Shown here: one piece after another, positions 33,893-41,969 of the stretch
How the letters are laid out: each line of letters opens with the position of its first letter
How positions within the stretch are numbered: position 1 is the first letter of the stretch
Origin: NORP233 sp050186825
GTDB taxonomy: Bacteria; Planctomycetota; J058
Length of the DNA: 64,000 nt
Assembly (NCBI GenBank): GCA_050186825.1
Contig: JBFWYD010000039.1
Location: 1-64,000 of the forward strand
Direction: 5' to 3'
The notes under the pieces: model-generated
The model's input: only the letters and a program-made list of their open reading frames with translations
The model's database searches: none
What the model was told of the DNA's origin: nothing
Made by a program: the position numbers and the translations under genes

Positions 33893-34791
33893 GCGACGAG
33901 GGCCAGCGCCTGCGCGTCGACCGCGAGGACGCGGGCCTCCCGGTCGAGCGCTTCCTGGCCCGCGCCCTCGACCGCGGGATCGACCACGCCCAGAAGCTCG
34001 TCCGCCAGGGCCGCGTCCGGCTGGAGCGCGCCGGGCGCCCCGCCCGCCGTGGCGAGGTCCTCGAGGCCGGCGAGACGCTCCGCCTGCTCCCGGCCGAGCG
34101 CCCGGCCGGCCCCTTCGCCGCCCCGCCCCAGCCCAACCGCCGCCTGCGCCTGAGCGTGCTCCACGAGGACCCGGCGCTGCTCGTGCTCGACAAGGCCGCC
34201 GGCGTGCCCGTGCACCCCGGCCCCGGCCACGGCACCGACACCCTGCTCAACGCGCTGGTCGCCCGCTGCCCGGAGCTGCTCGAGCTCGGCGCCGAGCGGG
34301 AGTACGGCCTCGTGCACCGCCTCGACCTCGGCACCTCGGGCGTGCTGGTCGTCGCGCGCACGGCGGCCGCCTACGCCTGGCTGCGCGAGGCCTTCGCCGA
34401 GCGCCGGGTCCACAAGCGCTACCTGGCCCTCTGCCGCGGCGCCCCGCGGGACGAGGAGGGCGAGGTCGAGGGCGAGGTCGCCGGCAAGCCCGCCCGGACC
34501 CGCTACCGCGTGCTCGAGGTGCGCGGAGAGGTCGGCCTGCTGGAGCTCGAGCCCGAGACGGGGCGGACTCACCAGCTCAGGATCCACCTGGCCGCCCTGG
34601 GCTGCCCGGTCCTCGGGGACGCGCGCTACGGGACGGGCCGGGACGAGCTGACCGCGAGGCTCTACCTGACGCGCATGGCGCTCCACGCGGCGGAGCTGCG
34701 GCTCGAGCACCCGGACGGGAGCGGCGAGGTCGGCTGGGAGAGCAAGCTCCCGCGGGCCCTGAGCAAGGCCTGGAAGCGCGCGGGGAGCTGA
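33889..34791 (+). CDS. RluA-family pseudouridine synthase
   Basis: 300 aa, GTG start overlapping the SDR stop. An N-terminal S4 RNA-binding domain (LPVERFLARALDRGIDHAQKL to GETLRLLPA, residues 12-66) is followed by the catalytic domain with HRLDLGTSGVLV (catalytic Asp), RYLALCRG and GRTHQLRIHLAALG. It isomerises uridine in 23S rRNA or tRNA; RluD-like by S4 domain presence, exact target unproven. The 943-bp intergenic repeat region follows. Confidence 0.92.
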   Translation: MSDEGQRLRVDREDAGLPVERFLARALDRGIDHAQKLVRQGRVRLERAGRPARRGEVLEAGETLRLLPAERPAGPFAAPPQPNRRLRLSVLHEDPALLVLDKAAGVPVHPGPGHGTDTLLNALVARCPELLELGAEREYGLVHRLDLGTSGVLVVARTAAAYAWLREAFAERRVHKRYLALCRGAPRDEEGEVEGEVAGKPARTRYRVLEVRGEVGLLELEPETGRTHQLRIHLAALGCPVLGDARYGTGRDELTARLYLTRMALHAAELRLEHPDGSGEVGWESKLPRALSKAWKRAGS

Positions 34792-34883
34792 GCGTGTCGG
34801 ACCTGAGCCTGCGCGCCCTCGAGCGCAGCCCGCAGAGCTCGAAGCGATCCCGGCCGCGGAGCCGCGCCCGCGCAGGCCCTGGA

Positions 34884-35058
34884 GCCCTCTGCGTGCCTCT
34901 GCGAGCTCTGCGCTGATCTCCCACGCTCTCGCAGCCCCTCCCGACTCGGGCTCGAAGCCCGGCTTCGTCGGCCGGCGAGGCGTCGTCCTGGAACCGAGGT
35001 CGCAACGGCCGGCGAGGGCGAGGAGCTCGCGCAGAGATCGCAGAGGCACGCAGAGGGC
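34884..35058. repeat. CTCTGCG inverted-repeat element, copy 1
   Basis: 30-bp arms 34884-34913 and 35029-35058 match at 29 of 30 positions around a 115-bp spacer. Each arm is made of CTCTGCG-type heptads. A related element lies near 51867-52028. Confidence 0.8.
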
Positions 35059-35232
35059 ACCCGATCGGGCGGGTGCGCGAATCCGAGTCCGGGGGCGAGT
35101 CCGGTTGACTCGGTCTCGGACTCAGACTCGGTCTTGGCGGCCCCTGCCGTTCGGTGCGCGGTCCGCCGGATTCGCCGGCGTGCGGCGAACGCGGAGGGAT
35201 CAGGAGCCGCGGAGGCGGTTCATTCAACGCAA

Positions 35233-35630
35233 AGGCGCAAAGGCGCAGAGTCGCGAAGGGGTCTCGGTGGACTGAGGCCGGGAAAGACGCCGAGGACGCA
35301 AAGGGGGCCTCGCTGAACTGAGGCCGGGAAAGACGCCGAGGACGCGAAGGGCTTCGAGCAGGATCCGGACGACTCGGCTTCGGGCTCGGTCTCGGTCTCG
35401 GACTCGGTCTCGGTCTCGGTCTCGTCGGTCGCTCTCTCGAGGAGCCGCCCAACCCGGCCTCAGTGAGGGCTCCACGTCCAGGGATCCCAACTCGATCTTC
35501 GCGTTCTCCTCGGCCTTGGCGTTCTACGGTGCAGAGCCCGCGACCCGATCCTCTCGTCTTGGCGACTTGGCGTTAAGTCCTCCGGGGCCTCGCCCGACCC
35601 GCCCTTCGCGTCCTCTGCGCCTTCGCGCCT
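35233..35630. repeat. Imperfect inverted repeat and direct duplication
   Basis: Left arm 35233-35260 (GGCGCAAAGGCGCAGAG core) is complementary to 35602-35630 with one substitution and a small indel zone. Inside lies a 29-bp unit repeated exactly at 35271-35299 and 35318-35346, offset 47 bp. Confidence 0.7.
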
Positions 35631-35734
35631 CGGCTCATCGGGCCCGGGCACGGGCACGGGCACGAGGTCCGTTGCTCCGCCGGACGCTGCGCGATGGTGC
35701 TGCGCGACCGTCGGGGCGGGCCGGTGCTGGTTGC

Positions 35735-37240
35735 CTAGAGGCGCGCCTCGAGCTGCACGACCTGGCCCCAGCCAGAGTCGTAGGCGTCGCCGAGGTCCTT
35801 GTTGCCGAAGCGCATGTAGCGGAAGTACTCGATCAGCGAGCGCGCCATGTTGTTGATCCGGGCCACGTTCTTGGACGAGCGCGAGCTGCGGCGGATGGCG
35901 TCGGGGCGGCGCAGGACGTAGGCGGAGAGCTCGTAGCTGGCGAGCACGCGGGGGAGGATCTCGGCGCGGAGGCGGAGGGTGTAGGTGCGCAGGGCGCGCC
36001 GGCCCTCCTCCTCGTCCATGCCGCCGACCTTCTCGCGGACCAGGGAGCGCAGGCCGTTGAGCTGCGCGCGGGTCACGTTGTGGTCGACGATGTTGCGGGC
36101 CATGTCCTGGATGGTCTGGACCGAGGAGGTGAAGCCCTGGACGCGCTCGGTCAGGCCGCGCACGCGCTCGTAGCCGGGGATCTCCTCCATGGCGCGCTCG
36201 TGCTCGCGCTTGGCGCGGATCGCCTTGACCGCCTCGGCCTTGAGCTCGTTGATCTGCTCGGTCTTGCTCTTCCCGAACAGGGTCGCGCGCTTGAACATCC
36301 CCGAGATCCCGCGCTTGGCCTTGTCGTCCTGCTTGGCCTGCTGGAGCGCCTTGACCTTGCCCTTGATCACCTCGAGCTCGTGGTCGCGCTCGTGGATCTT
36401 GAGCGAGAGCTCGGTCAGGAGGTCCTTGTGCTGGGCCTCGAAGGCCTCGTACTCGCGCGCCAGCTCGCTCACGATCTGCTTGCCCTGAGGGTCCACCACG
36501 TCGGTGACCTGGACCAGGTCCAGGTCGCGCACGCCGAGCTGGGCGAAGGCCGCCTCGTCGGCGTCGCCCGCGCGCACGCGCTGCATCAGCTCGTGCTCGT
36601 CCTCGGTGAACAGGTCGTGGGCGAAGAGGTGCAGGGTCGTGCGCTGGAGCTGCGCGTCGATGCGCTCGAGCGCCTTCTGCGACTGGTTGCCCTTGAGCAG
36701 GAGCGTGCTCAGGTAGAAGAGCTCGAGGAGGTCCACGTCGAGCTCGAGCAGGTCCACCAGGAAGGGCGACTCGAAGGACTCCTCGGGCGTCCCGCCCAGG
36801 ACCCGGTTGCGCAGCACGCCCAGCGCGCCCGGGAAGCTCTCGCTCACGAACTCGGAGCGGTCGAGGTTGGCGCCGACCTCGTCGTAGATGCGGACGCCCT
36901 CGGGCGCGCGCACGAACAGGCGCGCCCCCAGGCAGCCCTTCCCGCTCACGTTGTAGAAGCAGGAGTCCTGGGGGAAGACCGAGTAGGGGTGGGTGAAGAA
37001 CTGCCAGGCGTTCTTGTCACCGGCGTCGATGTCGCTGCGGAGCGAGGCCAGGGGCAGGGTGAAGGGCCCCTTCTGCGTGAAGTCGTAGCGGACGCGCTCC
37101 GCGGTCTCCTCCGGGCGGGGGAGGACGACCATCACACGCGCCCACTTCTCCTGCTTCTTGCGCTCCACGTCGCGAATGCTGACGGGAGGGCCGCGACGCA
37201 CGAAGTCGGCCGGCGGAAAGACCGCCTCGGTGGTGGACAT
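35735..37240 (-). CDS. Hypothetical coiled-coil protein, 501 aa
   Basis: Not recognised. The N-terminal 230 residues are alpha/beta (RVMVVLPRPEETAERVRYDF, HPYSVFPQDSCFYNVSGKG). Residues about 240-345 are a long charged helix likely to form coiled coil (EYEAFEAQHKDLLTELSLKI). A second helical region follows (ERVQGFTSSVQTIQDMARNI). The C-terminus is helical and basic-rich (RRSSRSSKNVARINNMARSL). No signal peptide or membrane span. TAGCTT lies 6 nt before the ATG with no SD, suggesting a leaderless message. It stands alone between two repeat-bearing intergenic regions. Confidence 0.75.
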   Translation of the reverse strand: MSTTEAVFPPADFVRRGPPVSIRDVERKKQEKWARVMVVLPRPEETAERVRYDFTQKGPFTLPLASLRSDIDAGDKNAWQFFTHPYSVFPQDSCFYNVSGKGCLGARLFVRAPEGVRIYDEVGANLDRSEFVSESFPGALGVLRNRVLGGTPEESFESPFLVDLLELDVDLLELFYLSTLLLKGNQSQKALERIDAQLQRTTLHLFAHDLFTEDEHELMQRVRAGDADEAAFAQLGVRDLDLVQVTDVVDPQGKQIVSELAREYEAFEAQHKDLLTELSLKIHERDHELEVIKGKVKALQQAKQDDKAKRGISGMFKRATLFGKSKTEQINELKAEAVKAIRAKREHERAMEEIPGYERVRGLTERVQGFTSSVQTIQDMARNIVDHNVTRAQLNGLRSLVREKVGGMDEEEGRRALRTYTLRLRAEILPRVLASYELSAYVLRRPDAIRRSSRSSKNVARINNMARSLIEYFRYMRFGNKDLGDAYDSGWGQVVQLEARL

Positions 37241-37246
37241 GGAGCG

Positions 37247-37252
37247 AAGCTA
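37247..37252 (-). promoter_or_regulatory. Candidate leaderless -10 (TAGCTT on the minus strand)
   Basis: On the minus strand TAGCTT ends 6 nt before the ATG at 37240; no SD is seen. Confidence 0.4.
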
Positions 37253-37330
37253 ACCCGCGCGAGGGTGCGTAGCCACCAGCCCGGAGCGCTTCCGACCTGG
37301 CTGGCGGCCGAAGTCGCGCCAGGCCGGCCT

Positions 37331-37446
37331 CCGTCACCAGGATCCCGGCTCCTCGTGGCACAGGGCGCTCGAGGATTCGCCTGGAGCTTGATCCGCGCGA
37401 GCTGACGCGCTGACACGGTGCATCAGAGGATCGATCCTGGTGACGG
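37331..37446. repeat. 14-bp inverted repeat between minus-strand genes
   Basis: CCGTCACCAGGATC (37331-37344) is perfectly complementary to 37433-37446 around an 88-bp spacer. It lies between the PilZ gene end and the coiled-coil gene start. Confidence 0.5.
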
Positions 37447-37477
37447 CACCGAGGAACGAGGTGGTGAAGGCCGCGGG

Positions 37478-38095
37478 CTAGCTCTGCTGCTCGAGGCGCT
37501 GAGTGACGTGACGGCTGCGCCCCGAGGGGTGGGCGACGCGGCCGCTCACGCGCTTGCTGCGCCGGCTGGCGCTGCGCGGCTGGGCGGGGGCTTCAGCCTG
37601 GGCGGGCGCGGGGGCCTCGGCCGCCTCGCTCGCGGCCAGCTTCTGCGAGATGCGCTGGCTCGTGGCCGAGATCCGCTTGAGCTTTCCCGACATGGTCCGG
37701 GCCTTGGGCTCGAGGATCCTGGCCAGGGCGGCGAGCTTCTCGGGCGGCGTGCGCTCGAGGTCGAAGCGCACCCCGACCTCGAGCACGTCCTGGTCCTTGT
37801 CGTCCCGCTTGACGTGGACCACCTCGCCGCTGACCGAGATGTCGGTGTACTGGGGCGGGAGCCGCAGCGTGCAGGTCACGGTGTCGTCCTCGTAGAGGAC
37901 GGGGTCCATCTTCTGGACCAGGAAGCGACGGCGCGGGCTGGGGACCTTGAGCAGCAGGCCGCCCCGGCTCCAGTTGACGACGCGGGCCCGCTCGCCGGGC
38001 TTCTTGCCGCGGCCGAACACCGAGTCGATCTCGGCGTTCCCGCCGTAGACCTTGTGCCGCTCGTACTCGCGCCGCTCGCTGCCCTTCGCTTCCAC
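37478..38095 (-). CDS. PilZ-domain protein with basic repeat tail
   Basis: 205 aa from GTG 38095 (AGGT-containing leader). A c-di-GMP receptor domain occupies residues 5-135: ERREYERHK supplies the Arg motif and NWSRGGLL the [D/N]xSxxG motif. VRFDLERTPPEKLAALARIL closes the domain. The tail is Ala/Pro-rich, then has repeated Ser-Arg units (SRRSKRVSGR, SGRSRHVTQRL). Sequence and tail closely parallel the PilZ protein at 57.8 kb, so they are paralogues. No operon partner; the 263 bp upstream show no clear promoter. Confidence 0.87.
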   Translation of the reverse strand: MEAKGSERREYERHKVYGGNAEIDSVFGRGKKPGERARVVNWSRGGLLLKVPSPRRRFLVQKMDPVLYEDDTVTCTLRLPPQYTDISVSGEVVHVKRDDKDQDVLEVGVRFDLERTPPEKLAALARILEPKARTMSGKLKRISATSQRISQKLAASEAAEAPAPAQAEAPAQPRSASRRSKRVSGRVAHPSGRSRHVTQRLEQQS

Positions 38096-38358
38096 CCGAC
38101 ACCTCGCTCCGGCGGCCCACCCCCACGATGGCCGCCGCTGGTCATGAAAACGCAAACTGCTGGCCCCGGCCGCGCTTCCCTAAGACCTTCCGCTTCCTTT
38201 TCGCCAGGGTGAGCGGAATGGCTCGCTGTGCCCGAGTGGGAACAGGCCAGCCCCCGAAAACGGGAAATGCCGTGCGGCGCCCGCACTCAACTCGCCTCGG
38301 ACCGAGGGGGCGGCGCGGAGGGCGTCCCGCCCCGGTCCAGGGTGTCGGGATCCGTCGG

Positions 38359-39456
38359 CTAGCTCGCCTCACGGATCCAGGCGCTGAGCAGGACCCGCTC
38401 GTCGGCGTCGTCGTAGAGCGCGAGCGCTTGCCCGGGCGTGACCGCCGCGACCGGGTCCACGAGCTCGACCTCGACCTCGTCCGGACCGCGCGCCACGACG
38501 CGCGCGGGATGACCGCGGCCGTGGGCGCGGAGCTGCGCGCGACCGGTGAGCTCGAGGCGCTCCCCCGGCGCGGGCGGCGCGGCGGCGAGCCAGGTCACCT
38601 CGCCCGCGACCGCCCGGCGCCGCAGCGTGCCCTCGCGCGGGCCGAGCACGACCAGGCGCCGGCCCACGTCGGTGCGCTGCACGTAGGCCGGGTAGCCGAG
38701 GGCGACGCCGGCGCCCTTGCGCTGGCCGAGGGTGAAGCCCGCCACGCCCTCGTGCCGGCCGACCACCTGGCCGTCCGGGTCCTGGACCTCGCCCGGCGCC
38801 AGGGCCGGCGCGTCGGGCGGGAGGCGCTCGCGCAGCAGGTCGCGGTAGTCGCCGGCGACGAAGCAGATCTCCTGCGAGTCGCGCTTGTCGGCCACGCGGC
38901 CCAGCCCGCGCCGCGCGGCCTCGGCGCGGACCTCGTCCTTGGTCAGCTCGCCCAGGGGCAGGGTCAGCGCGGCGAGCTGCTCCTGCTCGAGCACCGAGAG
39001 CACGTAGCTCTGGTCCTTGCGCCGGTCGCGCGGCCGCGCGAGCGAGAAGCGCCCGCCGGCCGCGACCACCCGCGCGTAGTGCCCGCTGGCCACGCGGGTC
39101 GCGCCGAGCTTGCGCGCGAAGGCGAGCACGTGGCCGAACTTGAGCCAGCGGTTGCAGAGCACGCAGGGGTTCGGGGTCAGCCCCTCCGCGTAGTCGCCCA
39201 CGAAGCGCGCGATCAGCCGGTCGAAGGCCTCGGCCATGTCGAGGGGATAGAAGGGGATCCCGAGCCGGTCGGCGACGCGCCGCGCGTCGAGCGCGTCCTC
39301 GACGCTGCAGCAGCCCTGGCGCTCGCCCAGGGCGTGGCCCGACACGCCCGAGCGCATGAACACGCCGATCACCTCGTGGCCCTGCTCCACGAGGAGGGCC
39401 GCGGCCACGCTCGAGTCGACGCCGCCCGAGAGGCAGGCGACCACGCGCTCGCTCAC
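38359..39456 (-). CDS. mnmA: tRNA-specific 2-thiouridylase MnmA
   Basis: 365 aa. It thiolates U34 of tRNA Lys/Glu/Gln using sulfur from a persulfide relay. The PP-loop SGGVDSS is near residue 10. The catalytic cysteine is in TPNPCVLCN (C101) and the partner cysteine in SQEICFV (C198). The C-terminal RNA-binding beta domain ends in ALYDDADERVLLSAWI. Length is normal. GTG start overlaps the rsmD-like stop (GTGA), so both tRNA/rRNA modification genes are coupled. Confidence 0.95.
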   Translation of the reverse strand: MSERVVACLSGGVDSSVAAALLVEQGHEVIGVFMRSGVSGHALGERQGCCSVEDALDARRVADRLGIPFYPLDMAEAFDRLIARFVGDYAEGLTPNPCVLCNRWLKFGHVLAFARKLGATRVASGHYARVVAAGGRFSLARPRDRRKDQSYVLSVLEQEQLAALTLPLGELTKDEVRAEAARRGLGRVADKRDSQEICFVAGDYRDLLRERLPPDAPALAPGEVQDPDGQVVGRHEGVAGFTLGQRKGAGVALGYPAYVQRTDVGRRLVVLGPREGTLRRRAVAGEVTWLAAAPPAPGERLELTGRAQLRAHGRGHPARVVARGPDEVEVELVDPVAAVTPGQALALYDDADERVLLSAWIREAS

Positions 39457-40163
39457 GCCCCGGGCTCCGCGGGCCCAGCGGGGAGGGACGAGTCCTCCGC
39501 GCGCACGGCCACGAACAGGGTGGTCGTGCCGTAGTCCTTCTGGCGCACGATCCGCAGCCCCGGCAGCGCGGCGGCCGGGTCGGGGTAGCAGCCGCGCGGG
39601 GTCTCGAAGGCGACCGTGCCCTCGGGCGCGAGCAGCCCGGGGGTCCGGGGAATGCTCGAGAGCAGCGCGGCCACGTCCAGCGGCTGGCTGGGCTGCTCCG
39701 CGCGCCCGAGCAGCTCGAAGGGCGGATGCACGAGCACGAGGTCGAAGGGGCCGGCGCTGGCGAGCGCGCCGAGGCCAAGGTTCAGGTCGTGGCGGCGGAC
39801 CTCGCCGCGCTCGGCGAGCCCGAGCGCGTCGAGGTTGCGCTCGAGCACCTTCAGGCAGGGCCCGGCGCGCTCGACGAAGGTGCAGCGGCGAGCGCCGCGG
39901 GAGAGCGCCTCGATCCCCAGGCAGCCCGAGCCCGCGAACAGGTCGAGCGCGGCCGCGCCGGGCGTCTCGGCGGCGAGCACGTTGAACAGGGCCTGGCGGA
40001 CCTGGGAGCGCATCGGGCGGAGCAGGTCCTCGCCCGGCGGGGTGAGCAGCGCCCGCCCCCGCAGCTCGCCGCCCGTGATCCGCAGCCCGCCCCCGGGGCC
40101 TCCGCTGCCTCGCGCCCCGCCGCCTCGCGCCCCGCCTCCTCTCGCCGCGCCTCCTCTCGCCAT
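39453..40163 (-). CDS. RsmD-like rRNA methyltransferase, atypical motif IV
   Basis: 236 aa from ATG 40163. The family scaffold is clear: RITGGELRGRALLTP, then RSQVRQALFNVL, the SAM-binding LDLFAGSGCLGIEALSRGA and TFVERA. RsmD methylates N2 of G966 in 16S rRNA. The catalytic motif normally [D/N]PPY reads HPPF here (about residue 145), and the RPTxDRxRE block reads RPMRSQVRQ. Activity or substrate may therefore differ. An N-terminal Arg/Gly repeat (ARGGGARGGGARG) is a low-complexity addition. Coupled to mnmA. Confidence 0.78.
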   Translation of the reverse strand: MARGGAARGGGARGGGARGSGGPGGGLRITGGELRGRALLTPPGEDLLRPMRSQVRQALFNVLAAETPGAAALDLFAGSGCLGIEALSRGARRCTFVERAGPCLKVLERNLDALGLAERGEVRRHDLNLGLGALASAGPFDLVLVHPPFELLGRAEQPSQPLDVAALLSSIPRTPGLLAPEGTVAFETPRGCYPDPAAALPGLRIVRQKDYGTTTLFVAVRAEDSSLPAGPAEPGA

Positions 40164-40536
40164 GGGGGCGCAGGATACCCCTGCCCCGCGCGCGAGCCAG
40201 CCGCCGCGATTTGGTTGGCCCCGCCTGGGAGCGGCTCTACACCGAAGGCCACGATCATCGGTGGTTGCGCCGTGGCGCCCAAGGCCGGAGGCGCCAGCCC
40301 AGATTCCTTCGCCAAGGCGCCCAAGCCGAGCGGCGTCAGCCAGTCGCCAAGGCGCAGCAGCGAGGGGCGACAGCAAGAGCGTGGGCTGATTAGCCTCTTG
40401 CAGCCAGCCTTGGCCATGGCTTGCCGCCCCGGACCACTGGGGAGTCACACCTCCTTAGGTCGTCAGGTCAGTCCGGTCGCCGGACTGCGCGGCCAACTCC
40501 CTTCGTTGGGAGGGAGAGGATCCGCGAGGGGCAATG

Positions 40537-40573
40537 GCTCGCGGGGAGCGCGCTGCGCGCGCTCCCCGCGAGC
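40537..40573. repeat. 17-bp perfect hairpin, 3-nt loop
   Basis: GCTCGCGGGGAGCGCGC (40537-40553) pairs with 40557-40573 around TGC. Immediately followed by a second inverted repeat. Confidence 0.75.
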
Positions 40574-40575
40574 GG

Positions 40576-40651
40576 CCACGACTCCGAGGGGTCACACACC
40601 TGGCGCCTCGATGCGCGAGACGCGGTCGATCGTGACCCCTCGGAGTCGTGG
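40576..40651. repeat. 20-bp perfect inverted repeat upstream of the thioesterase gene
   Basis: Arms 40576-40595 (CCACGACTCCGAGGGGTCAC) and 40632-40651 are perfect complements around a 36-nt spacer. The right arm ends 9 nt before the TACAAT box, so it could bind a regulator or form a stem in DNA. Confidence 0.75.
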
Positions 40652-40660
40652 TCTGGCGTC

Positions 40661-40666
40661 TACAAT
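40661..40666 (+). promoter_or_regulatory. Candidate leaderless -10 (TACAAT) for the thioesterase operon
   Basis: TACAAT ends 9 nt before the ATG at 40676, no SD between. Confidence 0.45.
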
Positions 40667-40675
40667 CCCCCGCGC

Positions 40676-41104
40676 ATGAGCCTCCCCCCCGACGACCCGC
40701 GCGTGCAGCTCTTCGGCAGCGTGGGCTTCGACCGCGCGCTGAGCGGGATCCGGCTGACCTCGCTGGGCGAGGGGAGGGCCACGGCGGAGCTCGAGGTGGC
40801 CGAGCCAGTGCAGAACTGGGTGGGCACCCTGCACGGCGGCGCGATCGCGACCCTGGTCGACGACGTGGGCACGGTGGCGATCATGAGCGCCGACCGCGAG
40901 GGGCGCGCGGGCGTGACCACCGACCTCAACGTGAGCTACCTGAACGCGGCCCCCCACGGCGCGCGCGTGCGCGCCAGCGGGCGCGTGCTCAAGGTCGGGC
41001 GGACCCTGGCCTTCGTGGAGGTGGACATCCACCGCCTCGGCGAGGACGGCGAGCCCGGGGCGCTGGTGGCGCAGGGGCGCATGACCAAGTTCATGGGGCG
41101 CTGA
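40676..41104 (+). CDS. PaaI-type hotdog-fold thioesterase
   Basis: 142 aa. Hotdog signature NWVGTLHGGAIATLVDDVG with the HGG(A) motif and acidic catalytic residue, then VTTDLNVSYLNAAPHG and a C-terminal strand AQGRMTKFMG. Family members hydrolyse acyl-CoA thioesters in the cytoplasm. First gene of a run with a lipoprotein hydrolase (1 nt apart), DUF1444 and crcB genes. Start chosen at the ATG with family similarity and a TACAAT box. Confidence 0.88.
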   Translation: MSLPPDDPRVQLFGSVGFDRALSGIRLTSLGEGRATAELEVAEPVQNWVGTLHGGAIATLVDDVGTVAIMSADREGRAGVTTDLNVSYLNAAPHGARVRASGRVLKVGRTLAFVEVDIHRLGEDGEPGALVAQGRMTKFMGR

Positions 41105-41105
41105 G

Positions 41106-41969
41106 GTGCGCGGGCCGCGCCACGCGACGAGGGCGACGCCGCCGCTGCTGGCGCTGCTCCTCGCCCTCTCCGCCCTCCCGGGCTGCGTCGGCGCGCCGCC
41201 GGCCGAGCCGACCCAGGCGCGCTCGCCGGCAGGGCCGGTGGTGCTCGTGCACGGGATCTTCCCGGACAGCGTCTCGTGGTGGATCGACGAGGTCCAAGCC
41301 GAGCTGCACCGGCGCGGCGTCCAGACCCTGCCCGTGGGCTACGAGTCCTTCGTGTTCGGCTACCTGACCGGGCTCGGCACCGACGGCCCGGCCGACCGGA
41401 TCGCCGCGCTCGAGCAGGGGCTGCGCCTGCGCCACGCGCGCGCCGCCTGCCGCGCGCGGCTCCAGCTCGCGGGCGTCGGCTTCAGCGCCGGGACGGCCGT
41501 GCTCGAGAAGGCGGCCGAGCGCGGCGTGCGCTTTCAGCGCCTCTACTTCGCCGGCTCGCCCCTGCCGCTCTGGTCGGGCGCGCTCGAGGAGCAGCTGCGC
41601 GAGGACCGCGTCGGCGTGCTCGTGAACTACTACTCCCCGCTGGACGGGGTCGTGAACGGGCTGCTCGGGATGGGCGCCTTCGGCTTCCGCGGGGCGGGAC
41701 CGGCCGCGGCGCGCGTCGAGAACCGCCTCCACTGGCGCCCCCACTGGCTGCCGCTCTGGGACGACGAGGACGAGGTCCACGCGGTGTGCGCGGAGCTGGT
41801 CCGCGCCGCCGGCGAGGGGCCGCCGCACACCTGCTTCGAGGACCCGGCCTTCGCCGCATGGTTCCGCGAGGCCAAGGCTCGGCTGCGCGCGGGCGAGCCC
41901 CCGCCCGGAGCGGAGTGGCGCGCCCCGCGCGTGGTCGTGCGCCGCGGCGCCGCGGAGGGGCGCCAGTGA
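41106..41969 (+). CDS. Lipoprotein alpha/beta hydrolase-like protein
   Basis: 287 aa, GTG start one base after the thioesterase stop. A signal peptide with lipobox (LALSALPGC) implies lipid anchoring. VVLVHGIFPDS is the oxyanion strand and GVGFSAG the nucleophile elbow (GxSxG). The terminal His is probably in VHAVC or nearby, but is not certain. It is likely an envelope lipase/esterase. The GTGA overlap couples it to the DUF1444 gene. Confidence 0.8.
   Translation: MRGPRHATRATPPLLALLLALSALPGCVGAPPAEPTQARSPAGPVVLVHGIFPDSVSWWIDEVQAELHRRGVQTLPVGYESFVFGYLTGLGTDGPADRIAALEQGLRLRHARAACRARLQLAGVGFSAGTAVLEKAAERGVRFQRLYFAGSPLPLWSGALEEQLREDRVGVLVNYYSPLDGVVNGLLGMGAFGFRGAGPAAARVENRLHWRPHWLPLWDDEDEVHAVCAELVRAAGEGPPHTCFEDPAFAAWFREAKARLRAGEPPPGAEWRAPRVVVRRGAAEGRQ

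Larger units (their letters stand above)
34792..35734. other. 943-bp non-coding region built of repeats
   Basis: No gene is supportable. It holds a 30-bp inverted repeat with CTCTGCG units (34884-34913 / 35029-35058), another inverted pair (35233-35260 / 35602-35630), a 29-bp direct duplication (35271-35299 and 35318-35346) and GACTCGGTCTCG hexanucleotide runs near 35105-35140 and 35375-35430. Confidence 0.8.
40164..40675. other. 512-bp non-coding region with hairpins
   Basis: It contains a degenerate relative of the 7.2-kb repeat (40260-40345, with GGCGTCAGCC at 40332-40341), an 8-bp hairpin at 40469-40487, a 17-bp hairpin at 40537-40573 and a 20-bp inverted repeat at 40576-40651. No gene is supportable. 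It spans the divergent start of rsmD-like and thioesterase genes. Confidence 0.7.

Noticed and set aside
34792..35734. Small genes suggested by short open frames
   Set aside because: They follow simple repeats and inverted repeats and show no recognisable protein features.
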